Assembly (NCBI GenBank): GCA_964599915.1
Contig: CAZRHR010000001.1
Span: 1-64,000 of the forward strand
DNA from: CAZRHR01 sp964599915
Lineage (GTDB): Bacteria > Bacteroidota > Bacteroidia > CAIKAF01
Direction: 5' to 3'
Length of the DNA: 64,000 nt
In this document: one piece after another, positions 1 through 7,941 of the stretch
Layout: each line of letters begins with the position of its first letter
Numbering within the stretch: position 1 is the stretch's first letter
Notes under the pieces: model-generated
Databases searched by the model: none
Seen by the model: the letters and a program-made list of their open reading frames with translations, nothing else
Told to the model about the DNA's origin: nothing
Translations under genes and position numbers: made by a program

Positions 1-192
1 AATGCGGACCCCATTGTCTTCAAATATTTAATCCGATTCTCCGAGGGATTGGTCGAAAGACAGGACGTAAGAAATGCCGGAGCATCCTCCACCTTTCACC
101 CCTACACGGATAAAAGTTTCCTGCAAAGTTTTTCCCTGCTCCGCCATGAGCAGCTCAATTTTACGGCGCGCGGTTTCAGATACGGTAATCAT
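1..192 (-). pseudogene. IscA/HesB-family iron-sulfur carrier, in-frame stop, 3' end outside window
   Basis: Reading leftward from the ATG at 192, the first 54 codons give an A-type Fe-S carrier N-terminus, including VGVKGGGCSGISY with the first cluster-ligand cysteine at residue 37. A TAA at 28-30 then interrupts the frame. The same frame continues as IFEDNGVRI to the window edge, which is the expected family sequence after a Lys or Gln at the stop position. Family members are normally about 105-120 residues and have a C-terminal CGC motif, which would lie outside the window. This is either a nonsense mutation (one change from AAA or CAA) or a base error. Assignment to the family is firm; whether the gene is dead is open. 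Confidence 0.8.
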
Positions 193-234
193 AGTTCTCA
201 AATCTCCTAACAGCGTTCAATGCATTTGGTTCAT

Positions 235-257
235 TTATTTAGAACAAATCTAAATAA
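235..257. promoter_or_regulatory. Perfect 9-5-9 inverted repeat, probable operator
   Basis: TTATTTAGA, spacer ACAAA, TCTAAATAA: a perfect dyad in the divergent gap between the iron-sulfur carrier gene and thiL. The size and AT-rich arms suit a dimeric regulator. Its place beside an Fe-S gene makes an iron- or Fe-S-responsive repressor (Fur, DtxR or Rrf2 type) the natural guess. The dyad is seen directly; the regulator is inferred. Confidence 0.55.
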
Positions 258-325
258 CCAAATTCTATGCAAATCTAATGAACAATCCCTACCAAGACAA
301 GCGATATTTGCGGAAAGATTTAAAT

Positions 326-1384
326 ATGTTTCACGCTCCGGACCTAACTCCCATTTCTGCCATTGGAGAATTTGGCCTCATAGAAAAAATCCAAACCCTA
401 CTGCCTGCCACCGCTACGGTGATGGGTGACGATTGTGCTGTTCTGGGAGACGGCCCCATTAAAACACTGGTGACCAAAGATTTGCTTTTGGAGGGCGTTC
501 ATTTCGATTTAACTTACGTGCCACCCAAGCATTTGGGATATAAAGCGGCCATGGTCAATCTGAGTGATATTGCTGCCATGAACGGCACACCCAAATACCT
601 GATGTTAGGTTTAGGCGTGCCCGCACAATTCTCGGTAGAGGCCATAGAAGAATTTTTACTAGGCTTTCAATTGGCGTGTTCGGCATATCAGGTGCAGTTG
701 ATTGGTGGAGACACCACGCGGAGCAAGGCAGGCTTGCACATTTCCATCACCGCAATTGGAGAAGCGGCAGCAGATCAAGTGGTGTATCGAAGCGGAGCGA
801 AACCCAATGAATTGATTTGTGTTACCGGAAGTCTCGGTTCCGCTTGTGCAGGTTTCATGGTCTTGGATCGGGAGCAAAAGATTTTCAAAGAAAATCCCGG
901 TATTCAACCAGATTTGGAGCCTCATGCCCTAATCATCGAAAGACAACTCAAGCCTGAGGCACGTTTCGATATTTTATATGCCTTACGGCAAAATCAGCTG
1001 CAACCCACCTCCATGATTGATGTTTCGGATGGACTGGCTCCTGAATTGCTGCACCTCTGCAAAGCCTCTTCACTAGGCTGTAGAATAGATGCAGCAAGAA
1101 TTCCTATAGACCAAGGCGTCTATCATTTGGCGGAAGAAATGAACTTAGATCCCTACCAGCTCGCCTTGTATGGCGGAGAAGATTATGAGCTTTTGTTTAC
1201 CTTGCCGGCTACGGCGCATACCCAGGTAAGTTTAATACCAGACATCCGCATCATTGGTTACACTACGGATGAACCGGGCGCTTGCTACCTTGTGGATGAC
1301 AAAAACCAAATGCATCCTTTGGAAACCGCAGGTTGGGATAGCTTAAAAGGTACAGGCATGGCCGGAACAACTTCCCACTCATGA
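326..1384 (+). CDS. thiL: Thiamine-monophosphate kinase
   Basis: ThiL phosphorylates thiamine monophosphate with ATP to give thiamine diphosphate, the last step of cofactor synthesis, in the cytoplasm. With the start at 326 the protein has 352 residues, normal for the family. Visible motifs are GDDCAVL near 34-40, DLLLEGVHF near 52-60, NLSDIAAM near 78-85, GGDTTRSK near 127-134, SDGL at 234-237 and GGEDYELLF near 283-291, all ATP/Mg or substrate-binding segments of the PurM-like fold. An upstream ATG at 278 is in frame, but the extra 16 residues are not family-like and AGGAAAG-like sequence precedes 326 (GGAAAG). The last codons overlap the next gene. Only the start is in doubt. Confidence 0.95.
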   Translation: MFHAPDLTPISAIGEFGLIEKIQTLLPATATVMGDDCAVLGDGPIKTLVTKDLLLEGVHFDLTYVPPKHLGYKAAMVNLSDIAAMNGTPKYLMLGLGVPAQFSVEAIEEFLLGFQLACSAYQVQLIGGDTTRSKAGLHISITAIGEAAADQVVYRSGAKPNELICVTGSLGSACAGFMVLDREQKIFKENPGIQPDLEPHALIIERQLKPEARFDILYALRQNQLQPTSMIDVSDGLAPELLHLCKASSLGCRIDAARIPIDQGVYHLAEEMNLDPYQLALYGGEDYELLFTLPATAHTQVSLIPDIRIIGYTTDEPGACYLVDDKNQMHPLETAGWDSLKGTGMAGTTSHS

Positions 1385-1989
1385 AGTCCCTCATTATAGC
1401 CGGTGCCGGCGGACATGCATTAGAAATTGCTGGTGAATTGTTACAGCAAGGTCATGAGAAAGCCTCCCTTATCTTTTGGGATATTCAACCTGGACCTGCC
1501 CATTTTCATGGCATTCAAGTGATCCGGGATTTGTCTTTATTGCCGGCAGTTCCGGTGGTTTTGGGTACAGGAAACCCAGGTCCTCGAAGAAGAACGTTTG
1601 AATTTCTAAAAAAAATACAACGGAATCCGCAGTCTCACCTGTCGGCAAAGGCGGTGGTAAACACCTTATCGGTAACCCTTGGGGAGGGGCTAAATCTCAT
1701 GGATTATTGCAGTATTTCACCCCATGTCACTTTAGGAAATGGCGTTTTAGTGAATCGCCATGCGTCCATACATCATGATGCAAGGGTGGGAGACTTTAGT
1801 GTGGTTGCACCCGGAGCAAGAATTTTGGGCCAAGTCACCATTGGAGCAGATGTGTTTGTGGGCGCCAATGCGGTGGTTTTACCCGGATTAACCGTAGGCG
1901 ATGGGGCCGTGATTGGAGCTGGAGCCGTGGTGACCCAATCGGTTCCTCCGGGAGAAACCTGGGTAGGCGTTCCGGGGAAGAGGAAATAA
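1381..1989 (+). CDS. PglD/NeuD-type sugar O/N-acetyltransferase
   Basis: The N-terminus IIAGAGGHALEI (residues 5-16) is the nucleotide-sugar-binding Rossmann-like segment of PglD/NeuD enzymes. The C-terminal half is a left-handed beta-helix of imperfect hexapeptides (for example VAPGARILGQVTIGADVFVG and the GAGAVV turn). Members move acetyl from acetyl-CoA to the amino or hydroxyl group of a sugar or sialic-acid precursor. ATGA overlap with thiL puts it in that operon, although it looks like an outlying part of the polysaccharide island that begins just downstream on the other strand. The acceptor sugar cannot be read from the sequence. Length (202 residues) is normal. Confidence 0.85.
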   Translation: MKSLIIAGAGGHALEIAGELLQQGHEKASLIFWDIQPGPAHFHGIQVIRDLSLLPAVPVVLGTGNPGPRRRTFEFLKKIQRNPQSHLSAKAVVNTLSVTLGEGLNLMDYCSISPHVTLGNGVLVNRHASIHHDARVGDFSVVAPGARILGQVTIGADVFVGANAVVLPGLTVGDGAVIGAGAVVTQSVPPGETWVGVPGKRK

Positions 1990-2099
1990 ACATGGGCTGA
2001 TAGGTTGAAGGATTGATCCCTTGCAGAGCCCATTTCCATTTCATTTTGTAGTAAAGTTTAACGCATAAGGCTATATTTACAAATAGTTGAGATTCCCAA

Positions 2100-2202
2100 C
2101 CAATTACCACCTTACTCGAAGGCTGGGCACCTAAAGTCGCCGACGTCCGCTGCCCGTCCCTGCCGCCCAAGCCCTGCGGGCTTTCCTCTGCAATCGGGGG
2201 CG
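2100..2202. repeat. GC-rich intergenic block with terminator-like hairpin
   Basis: A GC-rich block between two convergent genes in otherwise AT-rich DNA. It includes AAGCCC-TGC-GGGCTT at 2169-2183, a short strong hairpin that could terminate transcription from either side, although no clear U-tract follows. Similar GC-rich blocks occur at 10.32-10.50 kb and 59.92-60.16 kb. They share composition rather than obvious sequence. No gene is seen here. Confidence 0.4.
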
Positions 2203-3153
2203 CTAAGGGCGAGCTCTTGAGATTAATTGCCTGAAAGTTAGAAATTTACTGTCCAAAATTGTCCCTAATATGCCAATCGGAATAGAAACCAAAAGGATAA
2301 AGCCTTGTTGCCAGATAGACAAATAAATACCATCTTGAATTGAATAGCCCAATAAAGTGAAAATTCCGCCTGTTGCCAATTGAATCGTTCCCAGATTTCC
2401 GGGCGTTAACTTAATGAGTAAACCTATTCGCGTCAAAACTGCAACAATAACAAGCCCCACTAAATCAATTCCCAAATTCAGTTGTTGGGATAGAATAAAA
2501 GACCAGCAAACACTTAAGGCAGTAATTAAAAAGGAAAAAAAACCAAATTTTAAGTACTCGGAAAATGAAAAGGAATATATTTGATTTGCCAATGCGTTTA
2601 ATTTTTCAGATAAACTGACTACAAAAGGATTGGCAGATAATGGAAGAAGTTTAATGAGCATAAATCGAAAGGCAAGTACGAAGAATAAATTCGTTGTCAT
2701 TATAATAAATATAGGGAATAAAATCTGCACTTTGTTGTAAAATAAAATAAAAACCAAGCCAATAAGTCCATCAATTGTTAGCTCAAGTGCAAACAACCAC
2801 AAATAATTTGCAGAAATATTTACAATTCCTAGTTTGTATTTACACTTAAGAAGGGCTATAAAGTAAATGAAACTGCCTTGAATCGGGATAATAAAGCCCC
2901 ACAGATTCATAGTATAGGGGAGTTGCAAAGTTGTACCCCATCCTATTCTGCACCCGTTCCTTAACAATAAGTTGCGCAGTATGACCCCTGAAATAAAAAA
3001 AATAAAAAAAATAAAAAAAATAGAAGAAAGTATTGTAATTCCATGTATAGAGGAAAAATTAATTTTTTCAAATAATGGCAATGAAAGCCATACGGACAAA
3101 GACAATAAAGCGACGGCTAAAAGAAAGCGTGATAACGATTTGAAAACCTGCAT
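2203..3153 (-). CDS. Flippase-like membrane protein, lysylphosphatidylglycerol synthase TM family
   Basis: A 316-residue protein with about eight hydrophobic segments. The C-terminal part contains LIKLTPGNLGTIQLATGG, matching the P-G-x-x-G signature of the UPF0104/LPG-synthase TM family (also AglD-like). Such proteins often sit in glycan clusters and are thought to help lipid-carrier handling or glycosyl transfer at the membrane. It is the last gene of the leftward island, 13 bp beyond the GT2 gene at 3167. The second membrane segment is encoded by three in-frame 9-bp repeats with A8 tracts (FFIFFIFFI), and the last five codons run into the GC-rich block. Family call fairly sure; exact role unknown. 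Confidence 0.75.
   Translation of the reverse strand: MQVFKSLSRFLLAVALLSLSVWLSLPLFEKINFSSIHGITILSSIFFIFFIFFISGVILRNLLLRNGCRIGWGTTLQLPYTMNLWGFIIPIQGSFIYFIALLKCKYKLGIVNISANYLWLFALELTIDGLIGLVFILFYNKVQILFPIFIIMTTNLFFVLAFRFMLIKLLPLSANPFVVSLSEKLNALANQIYSFSFSEYLKFGFFSFLITALSVCWSFILSQQLNLGIDLVGLVIVAVLTRIGLLIKLTPGNLGTIQLATGGIFTLLGYSIQDGIYLSIWQQGFILLVSIPIGILGTILDSKFLTFRQLISRARP
2991..3023. repeat. Tandem 9-bp repeat with A8 tracts inside a CDS
   Basis: T residues at 2994, 3003, 3012 and 3021 are separated by runs of eight A, giving an exact 9-bp period over three units. A whole-unit change keeps the frame and alters the length of a membrane helix. A single-base slip in any A8 run would frameshift the flippase-like gene. 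Confidence 0.85.
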
Positions 3154-3166
3154 TATTATGAAACAA

Positions 3167-4042
3167 TTAAAGTATATTAAAACGACTTAGCGTGCTGAAC
3201 CAGACTACGGAAAAAAAGGCATATGCATTACGAACAAAAAAAGCTAAAATTAAAATACATTTTTGATACCATCTATATTGACTAGTAGCAATAACTCCAG
3301 CTACACCTATTGAATCCCAAATGTGGGCGCCCAATGCCGTTAATGGGCTTGAACGAAAGTCGTGGCTGTCTGTCATGTCTTTTATATAACTTACCTTAGG
3401 ACAATAGCCCCATTTAAATCGGCTAAAAAGAATGTGGCAAAAGGGACCTTCACCCACAACATTCGGATAAAAATAAGTGGAATGCCAAAACCCAATGTGG
3501 GATATCAAAATTTCGCGTCTATATATTCCGCCAATCAACTGATAGCCAATGTAGGACTCAGTAATTAATTTTAAATGATTTAGAAACGTGGACTTCTTTA
3601 AGGGCAATTTAAGATTACGGGGGGCCATTTTTTTAATCTCACCCTGATTCGAAACATAACAATGTTCAGATGCCGGAAAAACGAAATCTAAGTTGCGTTG
3701 CTTTAATTCAAAAAACAATTCTTCGAGATAATACTCACTTGAAAGATGGTCATCATCGCTTAACCACATAAAATACGGTTGGCTGGTTGATTGCAACAAG
3801 AAGTTGAAATTGCCACCGGCTCCCATGTTTACCTTGTGTTTAATGTAACGAACATACGTTGAACCTTCAAAGGCGCCTAAAACCAACCCTTCCAAGGATG
3901 GGCCATCGGCATCATTATCAGAAACAAGTATTTCCATTGGCCAAACTGACTGCTTAGCTAAGCAGTTTAGCATGCGCTCAAGGGTTTGGGGCCTTTTGTA
4001 TGTTGCAACGCCAACACTTAAGGGTATTGTTTTCTTTGACAT
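3167..4042 (-). CDS. Glycosyltransferase family 2
   Basis: A GT-A fold enzyme of 291 residues that adds one sugar from a nucleotide donor to the growing glycan at the cytoplasmic face. The N-terminus SVGVATYKRPQTLERML and the segment EILVSDNDADG are the GT2 nucleotide-binding region, and MWLSDDDHLS carries the DDD metal-binding motif. A hydrophobic stretch near the C-terminus may hold it to the membrane. It lies 26 bp downstream of the CmcI-like gene and 13 bp before the flippase-like gene in the same leftward run. Donor and linkage cannot be predicted. Confidence 0.9.
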   Translation of the reverse strand: MSKKTIPLSVGVATYKRPQTLERMLNCLAKQSVWPMEILVSDNDADGPSLEGLVLGAFEGSTYVRYIKHKVNMGAGGNFNFLLQSTSQPYFMWLSDDDHLSSEYYLEELFFELKQRNLDFVFPASEHCYVSNQGEIKKMAPRNLKLPLKKSTFLNHLKLITESYIGYQLIGGIYRREILISHIGFWHSTYFYPNVVGEGPFCHILFSRFKWGYCPKVSYIKDMTDSHDFRSSPLTALGAHIWDSIGVAGVIATSQYRWYQKCILILAFFVRNAYAFFSVVWFSTLSRFNIL

Positions 4043-4068
4043 AAAAAAATATCAGTTTTCGGACCGCC

Positions 4069-4839
4069 TTAACTGATTCGTTTTAGATACCCATCAGGGG
4101 CTACCGTTATGAGCAGTTTGTTCTGGATTTGATTATCTATTTCAAATTCAGAATGGGTTTTCAAAAATTCCCAAACGGCGGTTTTCGGGTTGTCGCCCGG
4201 GCCCCAGGGGCGGTCGGGGAACATGTCTGCTGGCATATCTTCCACAATGGTATCGAACACCACACAGTAGCTTCCTATACTAGTCAATGGAGCATAAGCC
4301 TGCAGCTCTGCCAGCACATGCGCGTGCGTGTGGTTGGAATCCAAGCACACCAGAATGCGTTCATAGCCCTTCGCCACCTGCCGCACCTGGTCCACAATCT
4401 CGGGCGCGATGCTCGAACCCTGAATCATCTGAATGCGCGACGCCATGGGATGCGCTTCAATGGCCGCACGGTTGTGGGCACGGATATCAATGTCAATGCC
4501 CAACACCTTGCGCTTGGACTCGCGTGGATTCAGCGTTGCGCCCGACTCAATTGCATCACACATATCCAGCAGCGCCAGCATCGAGGCACTTATGATCAGG
4601 GAACCACCGTGCGCAATTCCGGTTTCGATGATCAGGTCTGGTTTGATTTCCCAGATCAGCTCCTGCATCGCCACCATGTCTTGAGGGTATTGGATTATGG
4701 GGCGGCCTAAAGCCGTAAAATTGTAAGAGTACTTTGGCAAAGTTGAAGCACATATAAAATTATGAGCTGATGTATTAAGGGTTGTATTAACTCCGTTTTT
4801 ATGGATTCGGTCCATAACTTCTTTTTTAAATTCATTCAT
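4069..4839 (-). CDS. CmcI-type (cephalosporin hydroxylase family) methyltransferase
   Basis: This 256-residue protein matches the CmcI/rhamnosyl O-methyltransferase family: IIETGIAHGGSLI is the SAM-binding segment, GIDIDIR the acidic end of the second strand, and LVCLDSNHTHAHV the metal-binding Asp/His region. In glycan clusters these enzymes usually O-methylate deoxysugars. Its start overlaps the stop of the methyltransferase gene upstream by four bases, so it belongs to the CDP-deoxysugar module that begins at 10307. The DNA is visibly richer in G+C than its neighbours, suggesting separate acquisition. The hydroxylase name is historical; O-methylation of the branched sugar is inferred. Confidence 0.85.
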   Translation of the reverse strand: MNEFKKEVMDRIHKNGVNTTLNTSAHNFICASTLPKYSYNFTALGRPIIQYPQDMVAMQELIWEIKPDLIIETGIAHGGSLIISASMLALLDMCDAIESGATLNPRESKRKVLGIDIDIRAHNRAAIEAHPMASRIQMIQGSSIAPEIVDQVRQVAKGYERILVCLDSNHTHAHVLAELQAYAPLTSIGSYCVVFDTIVEDMPADMFPDRPWGPGDNPKTAVWEFLKTHSEFEIDNQIQNKLLITVAPDGYLKRIS

Positions 4840-5873
4840 AAATCAAGCGTTTTATATTGAAATTTGTTGGAAGACATTTTTTTTATCTCTTCTAAATAAT
4901 TTGAATTCATGACATAAACAATTGTGTCATTGGGTAGGACTGCCATTGCCGTTTCGGGGGATATGACGGGAATTCCTGTTGCTGGCAAAAATTTGCCCTG
5001 CTTAAATGGATTACTATCGATAGCCATAGTTATAGGTTTGCCAAGCCGATTGCACAATAAAGAGAAAACCACCCCTTTTGACGCCCCCCCCCAAACAACT
5101 GCAGGATGTCTAATAGATTTAAGCCCTTCTAAAAAATCAGAAGGAAATTCAACTGAATCAGATTTCCCCTTAACAGGTCTTCTTAATGAAGATAATTCAG
5201 CAATAATAAATAAATATTGGCCGCCAAACATTCTGCCACACTTTACCACCTTGCCGAAAAACCTTTGAAAGTCATGTAGTCGAAAATAATTAACATGTTC
5301 GTAAAAAATATCGTACCAAGCACGTTTATTAATTATCCATTCTAAACATGGAACCTCTATATAAATTAAGCCACTTCCACCATTTGCATCCCTCAAAGAA
5401 CATAAAAAATCATAAGGGTTTGGAATATGTTCTAACACATGGCGTAAGATTAATGCTCTTGCGGGTTTAGAAATAATTCCTGGTTCAAAGTTCTTTTTGA
5501 TAATCCGAGGATTATTCCCTTCATAAGTTGCGTCAAAGCCTAATACATCATTACCTCTACCTAAAAGCATTTCAAGAAAAAAACCTTTACCGCAACCAAC
5601 CTCCAGTAACCCTGTTCGTCCTAGATGATCTTCTACTAAAGAAGCAGCTTGTATTAGGTGATTTTGAAATGCTAAACTAAACCCTTGCTCGTTGTTGTAA
5701 TTTTGGTCATAATTAAGTAAATTGGGGTTAAATAAATCATTTTGAATAAGCCCCGTTTGGCTATTCTCAACTATTCTTATTTCACCTTTTATGCAGTTAA
5801 TAGCTTCATCAGCAGAATCGTAAACTCTATTTTGGAGTACGGGAAATTCTGACTGTTCGTAAAGTAATTTCAT
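4836..5873 (-). CDS. SAM-dependent methyltransferase, two-domain C-methyltransferase relative
   Basis: 345 residues. LLEVGCGKGFFLEML is SAM motif I, LILRHVLEHIPNPYDFL carries the conserved H-x-x-EH segment, and the C-terminal part VVWGGASKGVVF...AIDSNPFKQGKFLPATGIPV resembles the second domain of TylC3/NovU-like sugar C-methyltransferases. Unlike the gene at 6718 it has no obvious N-terminal zinc-binding cysteine pairs. It sits 5 bp from the SDR gene and overlaps the CmcI-like gene, within the CDP-deoxysugar module. The GGG GGG GCG codons form a nine-base G tract (5084-5092 on the plus strand as C), a possible slippage site. Target atom is unknown. Confidence 0.8.
   Translation of the reverse strand: MKLLYEQSEFPVLQNRVYDSADEAINCIKGEIRIVENSQTGLIQNDLFNPNLLNYDQNYNNEQGFSLAFQNHLIQAASLVEDHLGRTGLLEVGCGKGFFLEMLLGRGNDVLGFDATYEGNNPRIIKKNFEPGIISKPARALILRHVLEHIPNPYDFLCSLRDANGGSGLIYIEVPCLEWIINKRAWYDIFYEHVNYFRLHDFQRFFGKVVKCGRMFGGQYLFIIAELSSLRRPVKGKSDSVEFPSDFLEGLKSIRHPAVVWGGASKGVVFSLLCNRLGKPITMAIDSNPFKQGKFLPATGIPVISPETAMAVLPNDTIVYVMNSNYLEEIKKMSSNKFQYKTLDL
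5084..5092. repeat. C9/G9 homopolymer inside methyltransferase gene
   Basis: Nine consecutive C on the plus strand (G9 in the coding strand), encoding Gly-Gly of VVWGGASKG. A one-base slip would truncate the second domain. Tracts of this length are typical of phase-variable surface-glycan genes, but variation is not shown by one sequence. Confidence 0.8.
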
Positions 5874-5878
5874 TTTTG

Positions 5879-6721
5879 TTAATCTATGATATCATGGTTT
5901 GGGATGCCCAAAACAAAAGGAGGGTCGAGGGAGTTTTCTGAACGGGCTCCAAAGTTAAGCAATTCTATGCGCCCATATTCGGAGGAAATTTGCTCTGCAA
6001 ATTTCCGAACCGTAATTGGATTTCCAGAACATATATTAACTGGGCCCTGCTTTTTGCCTAATGCAACCTTTGATATCATTCGACCAGCATCTACAACATC
6101 CAAAAAATCCCGCACTTGCTTTCCACTAGTCAATTGAACCGGCTCATTATTTAACAACTGTTTTCGGATATAAGGTACAAGTCGGCGTTCGTCCTCACCA
6201 TCACCATAAAGATAAAAGAGTCTACACCAAGCAAATTCGACCGACTCCTGGGGCAACCAATGAGCAAGATTCATGAAAAGGCTCACTTTTGAACCTGCGT
6301 AGGTAGATAAAGGCTTAAGAGGCGTATTGATTGAAAGGACTCCACTGGCAAGGTCATACTCAAAGCAGGTGCCAATTCCTACAAAGCGCTTGATCCCTGC
6401 CTTTACTGCCCCTTTAGCTAGATTTAAAGAGCCTATTAAGCAATCTATGTTTTTTGTTGATTGCAAATATTTGCCTGGTTCTACATACCATGCCAAATGG
6501 ATTATTACATCAACCCCTTGGCACATTTCAGCCCACCAATCAGAATTCTCTTGAAAAATATCAGGGGAGCTTACAACCCTGCTAACTTGCTTAAGTCCGG
6601 ACAATAAATGTTCCTTCCCAGAACGCACAACAGGAACCAAGTTCAAATTTGAGTCAGCTAAGTTTCTCAATACTTGTTTACCTACAAAACCTGTTGCACC
6701 TGTTATCAAAACTGTTTTCAT
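5879..6721 (-). CDS. NAD(P)-dependent sugar epimerase/reductase (extended SDR)
   Basis: VLITGATGFVGKQVL at the N-terminus is the Gly-rich Rossmann motif of extended SDRs. VIIHLAWYV and the YAGSKVSLF segment with the catalytic Tyr-x-x-x-Lys follow, as does the conserved VRDFLDVVD downstream. At 280 residues it is at the short end for the family. It lies between two C-methyltransferase-like genes (4 bp overlap upstream, 5 bp gap downstream). The likely job is reduction of the 4-keto group, or a further epimerisation, after C-methylation of a CDP-4-keto-6-deoxyhexose. Fold assignment is firm; substrate is inferred from neighbours only. Confidence 0.85.
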   Translation of the reverse strand: MKTVLITGATGFVGKQVLRNLADSNLNLVPVVRSGKEHLLSGLKQVSRVVSSPDIFQENSDWWAEMCQGVDVIIHLAWYVEPGKYLQSTKNIDCLIGSLNLAKGAVKAGIKRFVGIGTCFEYDLASGVLSINTPLKPLSTYAGSKVSLFMNLAHWLPQESVEFAWCRLFYLYGDGEDERRLVPYIRKQLLNNEPVQLTSGKQVRDFLDVVDAGRMISKVALGKKQGPVNICSGNPITVRKFAEQISSEYGRIELLNFGARSENSLDPPFVLGIPNHDIID

Positions 6722-7941
6722 GATAGTTTGAGAAAGGGTACTGCGGTGACAAATTTGGTTCCCCCATCTTTTAAAAAATTATTTTGTTCTTGGATTTCGT
6801 TGGCTATATTCCAAGGAAGAATTATTAAATAATCAGGCTTTAACCTGCTAAGTTCTCCTGGGGGTAAAATTGGGATATGGCTACCTGGCATAAATTTTCC
6901 TTGTTTTGATTTGGCAGCATCGCAAACAAAGGGGATTAAATCAGGTTTAACCCCTGCATAATTTAACAAGGTGTTTCCCTTGGCTGCGGCTCCATAGCCT
7001 ACAACCGATTTGCCCTGATGTTTTTTTTCAATTAAAAAAGAGAGGAGGTCATCTTTAATTTTGTTTGCGCGGGGTTGAAATTCCAAATAGGTCTTTATGT
7101 CCTGAAGGCCCCTCTTTTCTTCCTCCTTTAAAACCAAATCAACCGATTCCTGCCTTTCACGAATATCAGCATTATGGCAAGCATAAATGCGTAAACTACC
7201 GCCGTGGGTTGGTAATTCTTCTACCTTCCAAATGCGAAGCCCCGCTTTTGAAAAAATCCTATTGACCGTGTTTAATGATAGATATGAAAAGTGCTCATGG
7301 TAAACCGTGTCAAATTGGACATGTTCAATAAGGCGCATAAGATGTGGGAACTCCAAAGTTATAGTGCCTCCAGGATTAAGTGCTGCCCGCAGTCCTTTGG
7401 TAAAATCGTTTATATCTGGTACGTGAGCATATACATTGTTCCCGATAATCAGATCTGCACCCCTCCCCTGCATTGTAAGTTGGGAGCCTAGAATTTCTCC
7501 GAAAAACTTTCTAATTACGGGTATTCCGAGCTCTTCCGCTGCATTTGCTGTGCTTTCAGTTGGTTCGATTCCCAAGCAAGGAATACCTGCATTAACAAAA
7601 TTCTTTAATAAATATCCGTCATTGGAGGCAACCTCAATTACATGGCTTTGGGAAGTAAGATTTAAGTCAAAAATGATTTTGTCGGCATAGTTTTTAGCAT
7701 GAGCCAACCACCCTGTAGATGTGCTTGAAAAGTAGGCATATTCCGCTGTGAAAAGAGCGGCGGCTTCTGCATAATCTTCCGTTTGAACTAGCCAGCAATT
7801 TTGGCATACTTTAATTTTAAGCGGAAAATACGATTCAGGGCGTGAGAGCGCTTCTTCGGTAAGATAGGCATTCGAGGGTGGCGCAAAGCCTAAATCAAGA
7901 AAGGTATGGCTGAGGGTCGTTTGGCAATGACGGCAATTCAT
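6718..7941 (-). CDS. Sugar C-methyltransferase of the TylC3/NovU type
   Basis: 407 residues with the complete three-part layout of NDP-4-keto-sugar C-3 methyltransferases. There is an N-terminal zinc site from Cys3, Cys6, Cys46 and Cys49. The central SAM fold has VIEVASNDGYLL near 101-112 and VYHEHFSYLS, whose His-Glu-His segment holds catalytic residues. The C-terminal domain has VVGYGAAAKGNTLLNYAG. Known relatives add a methyl group to C3 of a 4-keto deoxysugar to give a branched sugar. It overlaps rfbC by four bases, so CDP-4-keto-6-deoxyhexose is the likely substrate, rather than the dTDP sugars used by the characterised relatives. That substrate is inferred. Confidence 0.88.
   Translation of the reverse strand: MNCRHCQTTLSHTFLDLGFAPPSNAYLTEEALSRPESYFPLKIKVCQNCWLVQTEDYAEAAALFTAEYAYFSSTSTGWLAHAKNYADKIIFDLNLTSQSHVIEVASNDGYLLKNFVNAGIPCLGIEPTESTANAAEELGIPVIRKFFGEILGSQLTMQGRGADLIIGNNVYAHVPDINDFTKGLRAALNPGGTITLEFPHLMRLIEHVQFDTVYHEHFSYLSLNTVNRIFSKAGLRIWKVEELPTHGGSLRIYACHNADIRERQESVDLVLKEEEKRGLQDIKTYLEFQPRANKIKDDLLSFLIEKKHQGKSVVGYGAAAKGNTLLNYAGVKPDLIPFVCDAAKSKQGKFMPGSHIPILPPGELSRLKPDYLIILPWNIANEIQEQNNFLKDGGTKFVTAVPFLKLS

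Noticed and set aside
1835..2170. A minus-strand 111-codon frame over the end of the acetyltransferase gene and the gap
   Set aside because: Low-complexity Pro/Arg/Ser-rich translation; it overlaps the beta-helix coding region of a clear gene and has no homologous motifs.
1990..2202. tRNA or other stable RNA gene in the GC-rich gap
   Set aside because: I could not form a cloverleaf or other known RNA; the short hairpin is better read as a terminator-like element. The same holds for the gaps at 10.3 and 59.9 kb.
2991..3023. CRISPR-like or satellite array
   Set aside because: Only a 9-bp in-frame repeat of three units with no spacers; it is part of a membrane protein gene. I saw no CRISPR arrays in the window.
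4129..4710. A 193-codon plus-strand frame opposite the CmcI-like gene
   Set aside because: Antisense shadow in locally GC-rich DNA; rich in His/Arg, with no recognisable domain, while the minus-strand protein is a clear family member.
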